Translations under genes and position numbers: made by a program
The notes under the pieces: model-generated
Databases searched by the model: none
Told to the model about the DNA's origin: nothing
The model's input: the letters and a program-made list of their open reading frames with translations, nothing else
Shown: positions 24,644 to 32,313 of the stretch, one piece after another
Position numbering within the stretch: the first letter of the stretch is position 1
How the letters are laid out: each line of letters begins with the position of its first letter
Source: Micromonospora sp. MP36
GTDB taxonomy: Bacteria; Actinomycetota; Actinomycetes; Mycobacteriales; Micromonosporaceae
Reading direction: 5' to 3'
NCBI RefSeq assembly: GCF_008119785.1
Contig: NZ_VSFA01000023.1
Coordinates: 1-64,000 of the forward strand
DNA length: 64,000 bases

Positions 24644-25044
24644 CGTCCGGGTTCCGTTCTTCCTTCGAGTTGGGTGAGCAGGGCGCTCACCTCGGTGTGC
24701 AGGCGACGCAGTTCGGCGGCGGTCGGCGCCAGCTCGTAGCAGTGGTGGTGGGCGGCGGCCGACAGGGCCGCCCAGGTGAAGGCGACCCGGCGGGCGACCT
24801 GGACGCCGGGCCCGAGCCGGCCGCGCAGCATCAGTTGCTTCGCGCGGCCCTGCCGGCACGCGGCCACGGTCGGCTTGACCCGCCGCCAGTAGGCGTCGAT
24901 GCCGCCCTCGAGGGCGAGTCGGATCATGCAGGCGCACGCCCGCGGCCACCAGCCGGCGCCCACTGCGGCCGCGCCGAGTCCGCCGGAGCCGTGCAGCATC
25001 TCGTCGGCCGCTGCCAGGCAGCGCTGCGGCGTCGGCGCGGTCAC
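24640..25044 (-). CDS. Small helical protein coupled to an SMC-like ATPase, possibly HEPN-like
   Basis: GTG 25044 overlaps the ATPase stop (GTGA) and the gene's own stop overlaps the DUF4190 start. 134 aa, predicted all-helical with two Trp-containing helices (GAGWWPRACACMIRLALEGG, YWRRVKPTVA) and a distinctive SAAAHHHCYELAPTAAELRRL. The R...H spacing and four-helix pattern recall HEPN-type or nucleotidyltransferase-partner proteins, but this is only a visual resemblance. Perfect coupling to the ATPase says the two act together. Confidence 0.55.
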   Translation of the reverse strand: MTAPTPQRCLAAADEMLHGSGGLGAAAVGAGWWPRACACMIRLALEGGIDAYWRRVKPTVAACRQGRAKQLMLRGRLGPGVQVARRVAFTWAALSAAAHHHCYELAPTAAELRRLHTEVSALLTQLEGRTEPGR

Positions 25045-27515
25045 GACCGAACCTCCCCGCCACCCGTGCCAGCTGGACGAGGCGGCGGCAGGACCTCCGC
25101 GAGGTGGCGGACGTCCGCGACCAGGCCGGGCAGGTCAAACAGGTACGCCCCGTGCACGCCCTCCTTGCACGCCTTGTACGCGCCGACGGCCCGGGACCCG
25201 TGCCGGCGGCTCAGATACCCGAGCACGTCGGCGCCCCGGTCGGTGTCGTCGAACAGCGCCAACGCGAGCGTGGTGGTCAGCCGCCGGGACGCGGCCACGA
25301 CGACGGCCTCGATGTCGTCGTGCGGCACACCGCGGGCCATCCGCCGTCGCCACACGATCCGGTGGCAGGCTGCCTCGATCGCCGAGCGGCACAGCTCCGC
25401 CACCACCGGGCCTCGCACCTCGGCGGCGATCTCCTCGTTGCGTGCGAGGGCGTGCGCGTCGTCCAGGTAGCGGCGCACCGGGTTGGAACCGGGCCGCAGG
25501 GTCACCACAGATCGTTCGGCGCGGGTCACTTCGACGATGCGGGATTGACCCAGGTCGAGCCGGCCGAGGGCGTCGGGCAGCCGGGTGTCGTGGGTGAACA
25601 CGACAACCTGCCGCTGCTCGGCCAGCTCGGCGAGCACCCGCGCCAGCCCGTCCACCTTGGCCGGATCCATGCTCTGCACCGGGTCGTCGACCACGATGAA
25701 CCGGAACGGGCTCTCCGGCGCGCAGCCGCGCGGCAGGAACGTCGCCAACCCCAGGGCGTGCATCTCACCCTGGCTCATCACCCCCAACGCGGTGCCGTTG
25801 TCGGCGCCGTCCACGCTGACCGGGATCACCACCCGCCGCCGCGTGTTCATACCCTCCAGGGTCATCGCACCCAGCTCAACGTTGCTCTCCTGCCGCAGCT
25901 GCGCCCAGATCCGCTGCGAGTGCTCCGCGAACGGCGCCACCCGCTGGTTGCGCAACTCCGCCCCGGTCGCTTTCAGCCACGCCCGAGCGGCCCTCACCCT
26001 GGCGAGGGCGCGTTCCCGCTCCGGCAGCGCCCCGGCTGCCGCGATCCAGGCCCGCAACTCACCCGCCGCGGCCTGCCAGCCGGTGTCGCGCTGGCGGAGC
26101 AGACCCTCCGCGTACGCCTTCGCGGCCGGCACTGCCGCGAGCAGCGCCGGATAACGCGCGGTCAGATGGTCAGCAAGATCCTCCGGCCCGCCCGGTGCCA
26201 GCCGCAGCGCCGCCGCGGCCGCCTGCAGCTCGCCGACCGGCACTCCGGCGACGTCGCCGTCGGGCACGTCCAGGTCGTCGATCAGGTAGTGCGCCCGCTG
26301 CAGCATGGCGGTCAGCCGCGCGGCGGCGGCCTGGGCGGCGAGGGTGCGGTCGCGCAGCTCCGCGAGGGAGGCGCTCGCGCTGGTCCGCCAGTCGCCGTCG
26401 AGGCTGCCCGTCGCGCAGACCGGGCAGGGCCCGTCACCCTGGTCGTCGTGGTGCTCGATGGCCAGCCGGAGCAGCTCGGCGCTGCGCAGCGACGCCCGCG
26501 ACCGCCCGCCGTCGTGCCGGCGCGCCTCGGCTGCGGTCTCCCGCAGCTGCCCGGCGAGCCGGGTCACCTCGTCGGCGTCGGGCAGCTGCATCGCCGCCAG
26601 CCGCCGGCAGAGCAGCACCGCCTCGTCGCCGGTCGGCTCGTCCGGCTCGTCGAGGACCGCGGCCAGCGCTGCCAGGTCGGGGCGGGTCACGAGCAGCGCC
26701 GCCGCCCGGCGCGCCCGGTCGTCCGGCACCTCGGCAAGGGCGGCGGCGAGGGTGGCGCGCTGTGCGCGTACCTCCTTGATGGTGGCGTCGAGGGGGCGCG
26801 CGGCGGCCATCAGCCGGCGGTCGGCGTCGGCGATCGCCTCCAGGCCGAGGATCGCGGAGATCGCGTCGAAGAGCTGGCTCTGCGTGCCGGCGGTGAGCCG
26901 GCCCAGCTCGGCGGCGGTGAGGAACGGCCGGTACAGCTCCAGCGGCCGGGCCAACCCCAGCTCCGCGAGATCCTTGTGGCTGCCGCGCCCGCTGGTGACG
27001 GAAATTTCGGCGTCGCCCAGCTCAGCCCCGGACGGCCATTCGCGGACCACGCGGATCGGCGTGGCGACTCCGTCAAGCCGCAGCTCGACGGCGATCCGGC
27101 ACGGGTCGCCGGCGTGCAGGTTCCGCCACCCGGTACGCCACACGCTGTTGCGGTCGGCCCAGCGGGCGCTGTCTCCGGTCAGGGCCAGCTCCACCGCCTC
27201 GGCGAAGCTGGACTTGCCGGAGCCGTTGCGGCCGACCACCACGGTCAGCCCCGGGCCGGGTTCGATGGCGAGAGTGCGCTCCGGGCCGACGCCGCGAAAG
27301 CCGGCGACAGTGACCGACGAGAGCCAGATCCGCTCCCGCGGCTCGTCCGCCGCCGTGCGCTGCGGCTCAAGCGCGGTCGGCTTGCCGGCGAGCGCCGCGG
27401 CCAGGTCGGTTTCGCCGCTGAGCGCGGCGAGGACCACCTCGGCCGTGTCATCGGGTACGCGGTCAGCGGCGAGCCGATCGAAGATCAGCTCGACCAGGGG
27501 TTCGGTGCGGTTCAT
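25041..27515 (-). CDS. SMC/RecF-like AAA ATPase with CxxC hook and helical C-terminal domain
   Basis: ATG 27515 (MNRTEPLVELIFDRLAADRV) is chosen because GGAGGT lies three bases upstream; 824 aa. The N-terminal ABC-type half has a Walker A VVGRNGSGKSSF (K101). A middle helical region carries CPVC (C364, C367), a zinc-hook-like turn between two helical arms. The C-terminal half has the signature MSQGEMHALGLATF and Walker B FIVVDDPVQSMD (D610-D611). After about residue 680 comes an extra helical domain (CRSAIEAACHRIVWRRRM, YKACKEGVHGAYLFDLPGLV) resembling HEPN nucleases of RloC/PrrC-type ATPases. Role in DNA-break sensing or phage defence is inferred from architecture and from the neighbouring defence island. 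The gene is coupled to two downstream genes. Confidence 0.8.
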   Translation of the reverse strand: MNRTEPLVELIFDRLAADRVPDDTAEVVLAALSGETDLAAALAGKPTALEPQRTAADEPRERIWLSSVTVAGFRGVGPERTLAIEPGPGLTVVVGRNGSGKSSFAEAVELALTGDSARWADRNSVWRTGWRNLHAGDPCRIAVELRLDGVATPIRVVREWPSGAELGDAEISVTSGRGSHKDLAELGLARPLELYRPFLTAAELGRLTAGTQSQLFDAISAILGLEAIADADRRLMAAARPLDATIKEVRAQRATLAAALAEVPDDRARRAAALLVTRPDLAALAAVLDEPDEPTGDEAVLLCRRLAAMQLPDADEVTRLAGQLRETAAEARRHDGGRSRASLRSAELLRLAIEHHDDQGDGPCPVCATGSLDGDWRTSASASLAELRDRTLAAQAAAARLTAMLQRAHYLIDDLDVPDGDVAGVPVGELQAAAAALRLAPGGPEDLADHLTARYPALLAAVPAAKAYAEGLLRQRDTGWQAAAGELRAWIAAAGALPERERALARVRAARAWLKATGAELRNQRVAPFAEHSQRIWAQLRQESNVELGAMTLEGMNTRRRVVIPVSVDGADNGTALGVMSQGEMHALGLATFLPRGCAPESPFRFIVVDDPVQSMDPAKVDGLARVLAELAEQRQVVVFTHDTRLPDALGRLDLGQSRIVEVTRAERSVVTLRPGSNPVRRYLDDAHALARNEEIAAEVRGPVVAELCRSAIEAACHRIVWRRRMARGVPHDDIEAVVVAASRRLTTTLALALFDDTDRGADVLGYLSRRHGSRAVGAYKACKEGVHGAYLFDLPGLVADVRHLAEVLPPPRPAGTGGGEVRS

Positions 27516-27627
27516 CAGACCTCCGCTGATGCGGGTGGTGAGGGCGTGCGATGCCAGCGGTTCCGGCTCGGGCCGGTCCGCTGGTGGTAGTGGTACGAGG
27601 AGGCTGTGGAGCTGATGGCGTGCGGTC

Positions 27628-28554
27628 TCAGCGGGCGGGTCGCCACTCGCCGCAGTTCTCCGAGTTGAAGGCGTAGTCGGAGGAGCGGATGGTGACCTGC
27701 ACGCGCCGGGCGCCATTGGTGAAGTAGTTGTCGATGATGTTTCCGGAGCTGTTCTGCCGCTCCCAGTAGCAGCCCTCGACGTCGTGGGTGACGTAGGTGC
27801 CGGGCTTGATTTCCTTGCCAACCCGGTAGGTGCCGGATCCGAACAGTCGGCCCTGAGCCTCCAGGTCCGCGTCGGCCTGGCCGCGCTGCACGGCCTGCCG
27901 CCACTTCTTGGCGTACGGATGCTTGGGACAGAGGATCAGCGCCGCGTTGATCTCAGGGATCTGCTCGCTGCTGGCGGCGAAGCCGGCCTCGGCGTAGACG
28001 TCATCCGGATCGACCTCGGCGCACATCTCGTACAGCGTCGAGATGTCCTGCTCGTCGTACTTCGAGACTTTGTAGGCCTGCTGCTCGATGGCCGTGACGA
28101 TGTTCAAGCTGCCGATGAGGTCGCAGGAAGTCGGCTTGACCGCCCAGACCTCCGTGAAGTCAGGCCGGCCGTCCTTACCGCCATGGACCGTGAAGAGCGA
28201 ACCGCCCGACAGGCTTTCGGTGTCGCACTGCAGATTCACCGGCACCTGCTGGGGGATGTTCTTCGGATCGTCCGGGTAGGTGTCGCTGGTGTCGGGGATG
28301 CCGTCGGCGTCCCGGTCAGAGGGCGGAGTCGGGCTCGGCGTCGGGGACGGGCTCGGGGAGGCAGACGGACTGGCCGAAGGCGTGGGACTGCTTCCGGCCG
28401 CCTTTATGTCGTCTCCGCAACCAGTGAGCGCGAGGGCTGGCAGCAGGAGGGTGACCAGAATGGTCCCGGCATGCCGGCTGATGCGGAGCGTGGAGGCAAC
28501 GGGACTGTTGGCTCGGGTAGGCGTCGAAGGAATCGTGTGGCGGTGGCGGGCCAT
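27628..28554 (-). CDS. Secreted lipoprotein with Ser/Pro linker and EF-hand/TSP3-like loop
   Basis: ATG 28554 with GGAG seven bases upstream; 308 aa. Signal peptide with lipobox LTGC. Then a Ser/Pro/Thr spacer of about 30 residues and DRDADGIPDTSDTYPDDP, a thrombospondin type 3-like calcium loop. The C-terminal 75 residues (FGSGTYRVGKEIKPGTYVTH, GCYWERQNSSG, VQVTIRSSDYAFNSENCGEW) match a recurring extracellular module of actinobacterial lipoproteins with a conserved Cys and Trp. Function is unknown. It heads a run of exported proteins (27628-29916) on the minus strand. Confidence 0.7.
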   Translation of the reverse strand: MARHRHTIPSTPTRANSPVASTLRISRHAGTILVTLLLPALALTGCGDDIKAAGSSPTPSASPSASPSPSPTPSPTPPSDRDADGIPDTSDTYPDDPKNIPQQVPVNLQCDTESLSGGSLFTVHGGKDGRPDFTEVWAVKPTSCDLIGSLNIVTAIEQQAYKVSKYDEQDISTLYEMCAEVDPDDVYAEAGFAASSEQIPEINAALILCPKHPYAKKWRQAVQRGQADADLEAQGRLFGSGTYRVGKEIKPGTYVTHDVEGCYWERQNSSGNIIDNYFTNGARRVQVTIRSSDYAFNSENCGEWRPAR

Positions 28555-28732
28555 GGTTACTCCGGTGGGAAGGGCCGGCTGGCCGAGCTGCTGCTTCGCT
28601 TGGGAGCGGGGCCGGGCGGCGGAGTGGCCGCACGGAAGTTGTGGAGCTGATGTCGTGAACGGATCGTTGGTCGCTTGACCCGGTGCCCGGCCAGACGGCT
28701 CGGCGGCGATCGGTACTGATTCGGGGCAACCT

Positions 28733-29302
28733 TCAGTCGGTGACGGTGATGACCATCTGGAGGCCGCTATCCGGGTGATAGCTCCAGGAGGCGTGGATGC
28801 CGTCCCAGTCGCCGCTCTGCCGGCCGTCGAGGGCCCGGGTCGCCAGGACCTCCTGCTTGACCGAGTCGGGCATTTTCAGCTCGGACCAGTAGCACTCGAG
28901 GGTGCTGAAGCTGAGTCCGCTGGACTCCTTGCCGTCCCCGTGCAGGGTTAGCGTCCCGCCCCCGTCGCCCAGTACGGCGTAGTCCGCGAGGCTGGTGCCG
29001 CATTTCTCTTTGGCCAGCGTGAGCGGCGACTTCTGCTCGGCAAGCGGAGTCGGAGTCGGGCTCGTTCGAAAGGCCGTGTAGATGCCGGCGCCGGCCAGTA
29101 GGAGCGCCGCGACAGCGCCTGCCGCGATCAGCGTGATCGTTCGGCTGTTCAGGGCCAGTGCGGTCTTTTTCTCCGCCCGTTCCGGCTCGCCGGTCCACGG
29201 GTGATCGGCGGCGGTCGGCTCCTGTATTGACGTGTTCTGCGTGGGCAAGGCGGCCTGGTCCAGGGGCTGCTCGATTTTGGTGGCACGGGTCGGGTCGGAC
29301 AT
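28733..29302 (-). CDS. Hypothetical single-pass membrane protein
   Basis: 189 aa from ATG 29302. Residues 1-50 are hydrophilic and presumably cytoplasmic. Residues about 53-77 form one membrane helix (ITLIAAGAVAALLLAGAGIY). The extracellular part has a conserved-looking Cys pair (KEKCGTSLADYAVLGDGGGT and LECYWSEL) and ends in a small beta domain. No family is recognised. It shares orientation and exported nature with its neighbours, so the three may be one cell-envelope operon. Confidence 0.65.
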   Translation of the reverse strand: MSDPTRATKIEQPLDQAALPTQNTSIQEPTAADHPWTGEPERAEKKTALALNSRTITLIAAGAVAALLLAGAGIYTAFRTSPTPTPLAEQKSPLTLAKEKCGTSLADYAVLGDGGGTLTLHGDGKESSGLSFSTLECYWSELKMPDSVKQEVLATRALDGRQSGDWDGIHASWSYHPDSGLQMVITVTD

Positions 29303-29385
29303 GGTGATTCCTCTGTGAACTGGGATTCAGGGAGCTGGGGGAGAGAGGCGGGGCGGGTGGTGCCCGCCCCGCGCCAAGCGGTGGA

Positions 29386-29916
29386 TCAGGCGAGGGAGAC
29401 GGTCACGCCGCCGGAGAACATCGAGTCGTGGAGCTCGAGCTTGGTGAGCTTCACGTCCTTCGGGATGTCGAACACAAACACGCCGGTCACCTGGTTGCCC
29501 GGGTTGATCTCCTCGAAGAAGGTGCTCTGCTCCTTGTTGGCGTAGAGACCCGCCTCGGTGTCGGACGAGTACTCGGTGCCGTCGGCGGTGTAGGCCTTCT
29601 GGCTGCTGCCGTCGAGGGTCTGCGGCTCCTTGCCGATGTTCTTGACGTTGATGGTGATCAAGCAGAACTGGCCCTGGGCCTTGTCGCCGAGCATCGACGT
29701 GCCGACCTTCGCCACGCCGCACTTCGACGACTTGACGGTGAACTCGAACTTCCCGTCCCGGGCCGGCTGGCCGATCTTCGCGGTCTTCGGCTTGTCCTCG
29801 CCCTTCGCCCCGCCGGCGTCGGCCTTGCTGCCGGTGCCTTCGTCGGTGCTGCCTGCGCCGCAGCCCAGCGCGACGAGACCGGTGGTGAGCAGAGCGAGAG
29901 TGGTGGCCTTGCGCAT
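29386..29916 (-). CDS. DUF4352 lipoprotein
   Basis: 176 aa from ATG 29916, preceded by AGGAGG. Lipobox LGCG with Cys near residue 19. After an acidic/Lys spacer comes a DUF4352 immunoglobulin-like beta sandwich: DGKFEFTVKSSKCGVAKVG, ITINVKNIGKEPQTLDGSSQ, AYTADGTEYSSDTEA, TFFEEINPGNQVTGVFVFDI. DUF4352 proteins are extracytoplasmic and structurally like telomeric-repeat-binding or antigen MPT63 folds, with unknown ligands. It is divergent from the methylase gene at 30016, with an inverted repeat between. Confidence 0.82.
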   Translation of the reverse strand: MRKATTLALLTTGLVALGCGAGSTDEGTGSKADAGGAKGEDKPKTAKIGQPARDGKFEFTVKSSKCGVAKVGTSMLGDKAQGQFCLITINVKNIGKEPQTLDGSSQKAYTADGTEYSSDTEAGLYANKEQSTFFEEINPGNQVTGVFVFDIPKDVKLTKLELHDSMFSGGVTVSLA

Positions 29917-29971
29917 CGTTTTCCTCCTGCCGTGAACGTTGCGGCGTCAATGAGAGCATCATCTGTGAACG

Positions 29972-29997
29972 CTGTCAACGGACATCATGCTTGACAG
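29972..29997. promoter_or_regulatory. Inverted repeat in the lipoprotein/methylase divergent region
   Basis: CTGTCAA at 29972-29978 and TTGACAG at 29991-29997 are perfect 7-base arms 12 bases apart. GTGTGACACAC follows at once (29998-30008), a second small palindrome reaching to seven bases before the methylase GTG. TTGACA could also serve as a -35 element, but no matching -10 fits before the start codon. Probably an operator for one or both genes. Confidence 0.45.
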
Positions 29998-30015
29998 GTG
30001 TGACACACTGCGGAG

Positions 30016-31929
30016 GTGCAGGAGACACCGACCATCACGGCGGCGGAGATCGCCCGGCTTGCCGGGGTCGGTCGCGCCGCGGTCAGCAACTGGCGCAAGC
30101 GGTACGCGGACTTTCCCACCCCGGCGGGCGGCACCCCGGCCAGCCCGGAGTTCGACCTGGGGCAGGTCGAGCAGTGGCTCCGCGCCCAGGGCAAGCTCCC
30201 CGAGCTCGCCACCGCCGAACGCCTGTGGCGGCACCTCGCCGCCGCCAGCGAATCCCCAGCCGCCGGCCTCGCTGCCGTCGGCGCCCTGCTCCTGGCCCGG
30301 CAACGCGGCCAACGCCCCCGGCGACCAGGCGACCCACACCTGAAACCGCTCCTGCCCGACGTCGACGCGCTCGCCGACGAGCTTGGCCCGCAGGGTGCGT
30401 TCGACGAGCTGTGGCAACGCTTCTCCGCACCCGGCCCCGGCCGCCCGTTCGCCACTCCCGACGACCTCGCCGACCTGATGCTCGGGCTCACGGGCATTGG
30501 CGGCGGCTCTGTCCTCGACCCCGCTGCCGGCTCGGGCGCGATCCTGCGGGCCGCCGTCCGCGCCGGCTGTACCTCGGCATACGGGCAGGAACTCGACGAA
30601 GACCTAGCCCGGCTCGCCGGACTGTGGCTGGCCTTACGGGACGTGCCGGGGGAGGTCTGCACCGGTGACTCGCTACGCGCCGACGCCTTCGCCGGACGCA
30701 CCTTCGACGCCGTCGTCTGCCACCCACCGTTCGGCGTCACCAACTGGGGCGACGAGGAACTCGGCCACGATCCCCGCTGGATCGTCGGCACCACACCACG
30801 TACCGAGCCGGAGCTGGCCTGGGCCCAGCACGCCCTGGCCCACCTGCGGGTCGGCGGGCACGCCGCACTGCTGATGCCACCCACCGTCGCCAGCCGCCGC
30901 GCCGGCAAGCGGATCCGCGCCGAGCTGCTGCGCCGCGGCGCCCTGCGCGCCGTCGTCGCGCTCCCGCCCGGGGCGGCAGCGCCGCACGGCGTACCCCTGC
31001 ACCTGTGGGTGCTGCGGCGGCCCGCGGCCGACGCGCCGCCACCGGCGCGGGCGCTGCTGGTCGATGCCGCCGGCGGCGACCTGACCGAGACCGGCCCGCG
31101 GATCCTCGCGGCCTGGCGGGCCTTCACCACCGCACCGGACACCGAGGTCGAGGAGGCCGGCTTCACCCGGGCCGTCCCGGTGATCGAGCTGCTCGACGAG
31201 GAGGTTGACCTCACCCCCGCGCGCCGGCAACCCGCCGTCGCGGGCAAGGCCACCGGAGAGCATCTGGTACGCACCAGAGAGCGCCTGGCCACCATCGTCG
31301 GCGACCTGCCGGCGCTGATGCCGCAGGTCACGCCCGCGCCCGAGGGGCCGGACGGGGAGTTCCTGTCGGTGGGCGAGTTGACCCGGGCCGGTGCGCTGCA
31401 GCTGATCGGCCCGATCCGCGCCGCGTCAGCCGAGGGCGGCGAGCCGCCGGCGGGCGGCCCTCCGGTGCTAACCGTGCAGGACGTACTGAGCGGCGAAGGT
31501 CCCTCAAGTCGGGACGACGGCCGGCTCGGGCAGGAGATCCGGCTGGCGGTGGGGGACGTGGTGGTACCGATGATCGCCCGGCAGCTCACCGCTCGGGTCG
31601 TGACATCGGACGGGGCGCTGCTGGGGCGCAATCTCTACCTGCTGCGGCCCAACCCTGCTGTGCTGGACTCCTGGTTCCTGGCCGGGCAGTTGCGGACGTC
31701 GGCGAACGAGAAACAGGCGTCGAGCCTGTCGGGGACGTTGCGGTTCGACATCCGGCGGGCGCAGGTGCGGCGGCTTGCGTTGGAGGAGCAGCGGGTGCAC
31801 GGGGAGGCGTTCCGGCGGCTGGACGCGTTTGAGTCGGCTATCCGACAGACTGCGGCGCTGGGTGCTGAGTTCGTCCAACTCGTCGCCGACGGGCTGGCCC
31901 GCGGGCTAGTGAGTCCAAAGAGCAGCTGA
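30016..31929 (+). CDS. HsdM-like N6-adenine DNA methylase with HTH and specificity-like C-terminus
   Basis: GTG 30016; 637 aa. An AlpA/MerR-like HTH (TAAEIARLAGVGRAAVSNWR) fills residues 7-55. The Rossmann methylase domain has motif I LDPAAGSGAIL (D168) and a motif IV that reads CHPPFG (H236), where (N/D/S)PP(Y/F/W) is expected. Residues about 450-610 look like an HsdS-type half (FLSVGELTRAGALQLIG, VGDVVVPMIARQL, GRNLYLLRP, WFLAGQLRT). No HsdR or separate HsdS is adjacent. It may be a solitary methylase, a DNA reader that lost catalysis, or an accessory of the kinase-helicase operon 378 bases downstream. The His in motif IV makes normal activity doubtful. Confidence 0.8.
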   Translation: MQETPTITAAEIARLAGVGRAAVSNWRKRYADFPTPAGGTPASPEFDLGQVEQWLRAQGKLPELATAERLWRHLAAASESPAAGLAAVGALLLARQRGQRPRRPGDPHLKPLLPDVDALADELGPQGAFDELWQRFSAPGPGRPFATPDDLADLMLGLTGIGGGSVLDPAAGSGAILRAAVRAGCTSAYGQELDEDLARLAGLWLALRDVPGEVCTGDSLRADAFAGRTFDAVVCHPPFGVTNWGDEELGHDPRWIVGTTPRTEPELAWAQHALAHLRVGGHAALLMPPTVASRRAGKRIRAELLRRGALRAVVALPPGAAAPHGVPLHLWVLRRPAADAPPPARALLVDAAGGDLTETGPRILAAWRAFTTAPDTEVEEAGFTRAVPVIELLDEEVDLTPARRQPAVAGKATGEHLVRTRERLATIVGDLPALMPQVTPAPEGPDGEFLSVGELTRAGALQLIGPIRAASAEGGEPPAGGPPVLTVQDVLSGEGPSSRDDGRLGQEIRLAVGDVVVPMIARQLTARVVTSDGALLGRNLYLLRPNPAVLDSWFLAGQLRTSANEKQASSLSGTLRFDIRRAQVRRLALEEQRVHGEAFRRLDAFESAIRQTAALGAEFVQLVADGLARGLVSPKSS

Positions 31930-31961
31930 GGGCGTTTCCGATCGAGTCCATTAAGCCGGAT

Positions 31962-32044
31962 CGATCACCTTTTGAGGAAAGTCGCTGGTCGCTGCCTATT
32001 CGTGGCAAGTAGGTGATCGGCGGCACTCAGCCCTCGGTGATCGG
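31962..32044. promoter_or_regulatory. Three GGTGATCG boxes upstream of the kinase-helicase operon
   Basis: CGATCACC at 31962-31969 (reverse), GGTGATCGG at 32012-32020 and again at 32036-32044 (forward, 24 bases start to start). The arms CGATCACCT and AGGTGATCG are exact inverses. They lie in the 384-base gene-free leader before the operon start at 32314, where no ORF is supported. This suggests cooperative binding of an unknown repressor. Confidence 0.45.
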
Positions 32045-32313
32045 GATGCATCGCGGAAGCCGCCTCGCATATGGACACGGCTCCTACACGCATCTGTCAA
32101 GAGTCGACGTTTGGTTGATCGATCTCTCTAGCCGGAGGACTGCAAGGCCGCAGCTGGCGGGCCATACTCCACGGACGGGATCGCGAGGAGGGCTCAGGAA
32201 GCGCGGCACCGGGCGGGTCCGGTGAACGGGACCCATGTCGGCTGAGTGGGCAGCCGGCATCTCCTCCTGATTGATCTCGCGAGGACCCGCGCAGCGAGCT
32301 AGGGGCATTGAGA

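Noticed and set aside
30016..31929. Complete type I restriction-modification system
   Set aside because: No HsdR motor or separate HsdS gene on either side, and the methylase motif IV is atypical.
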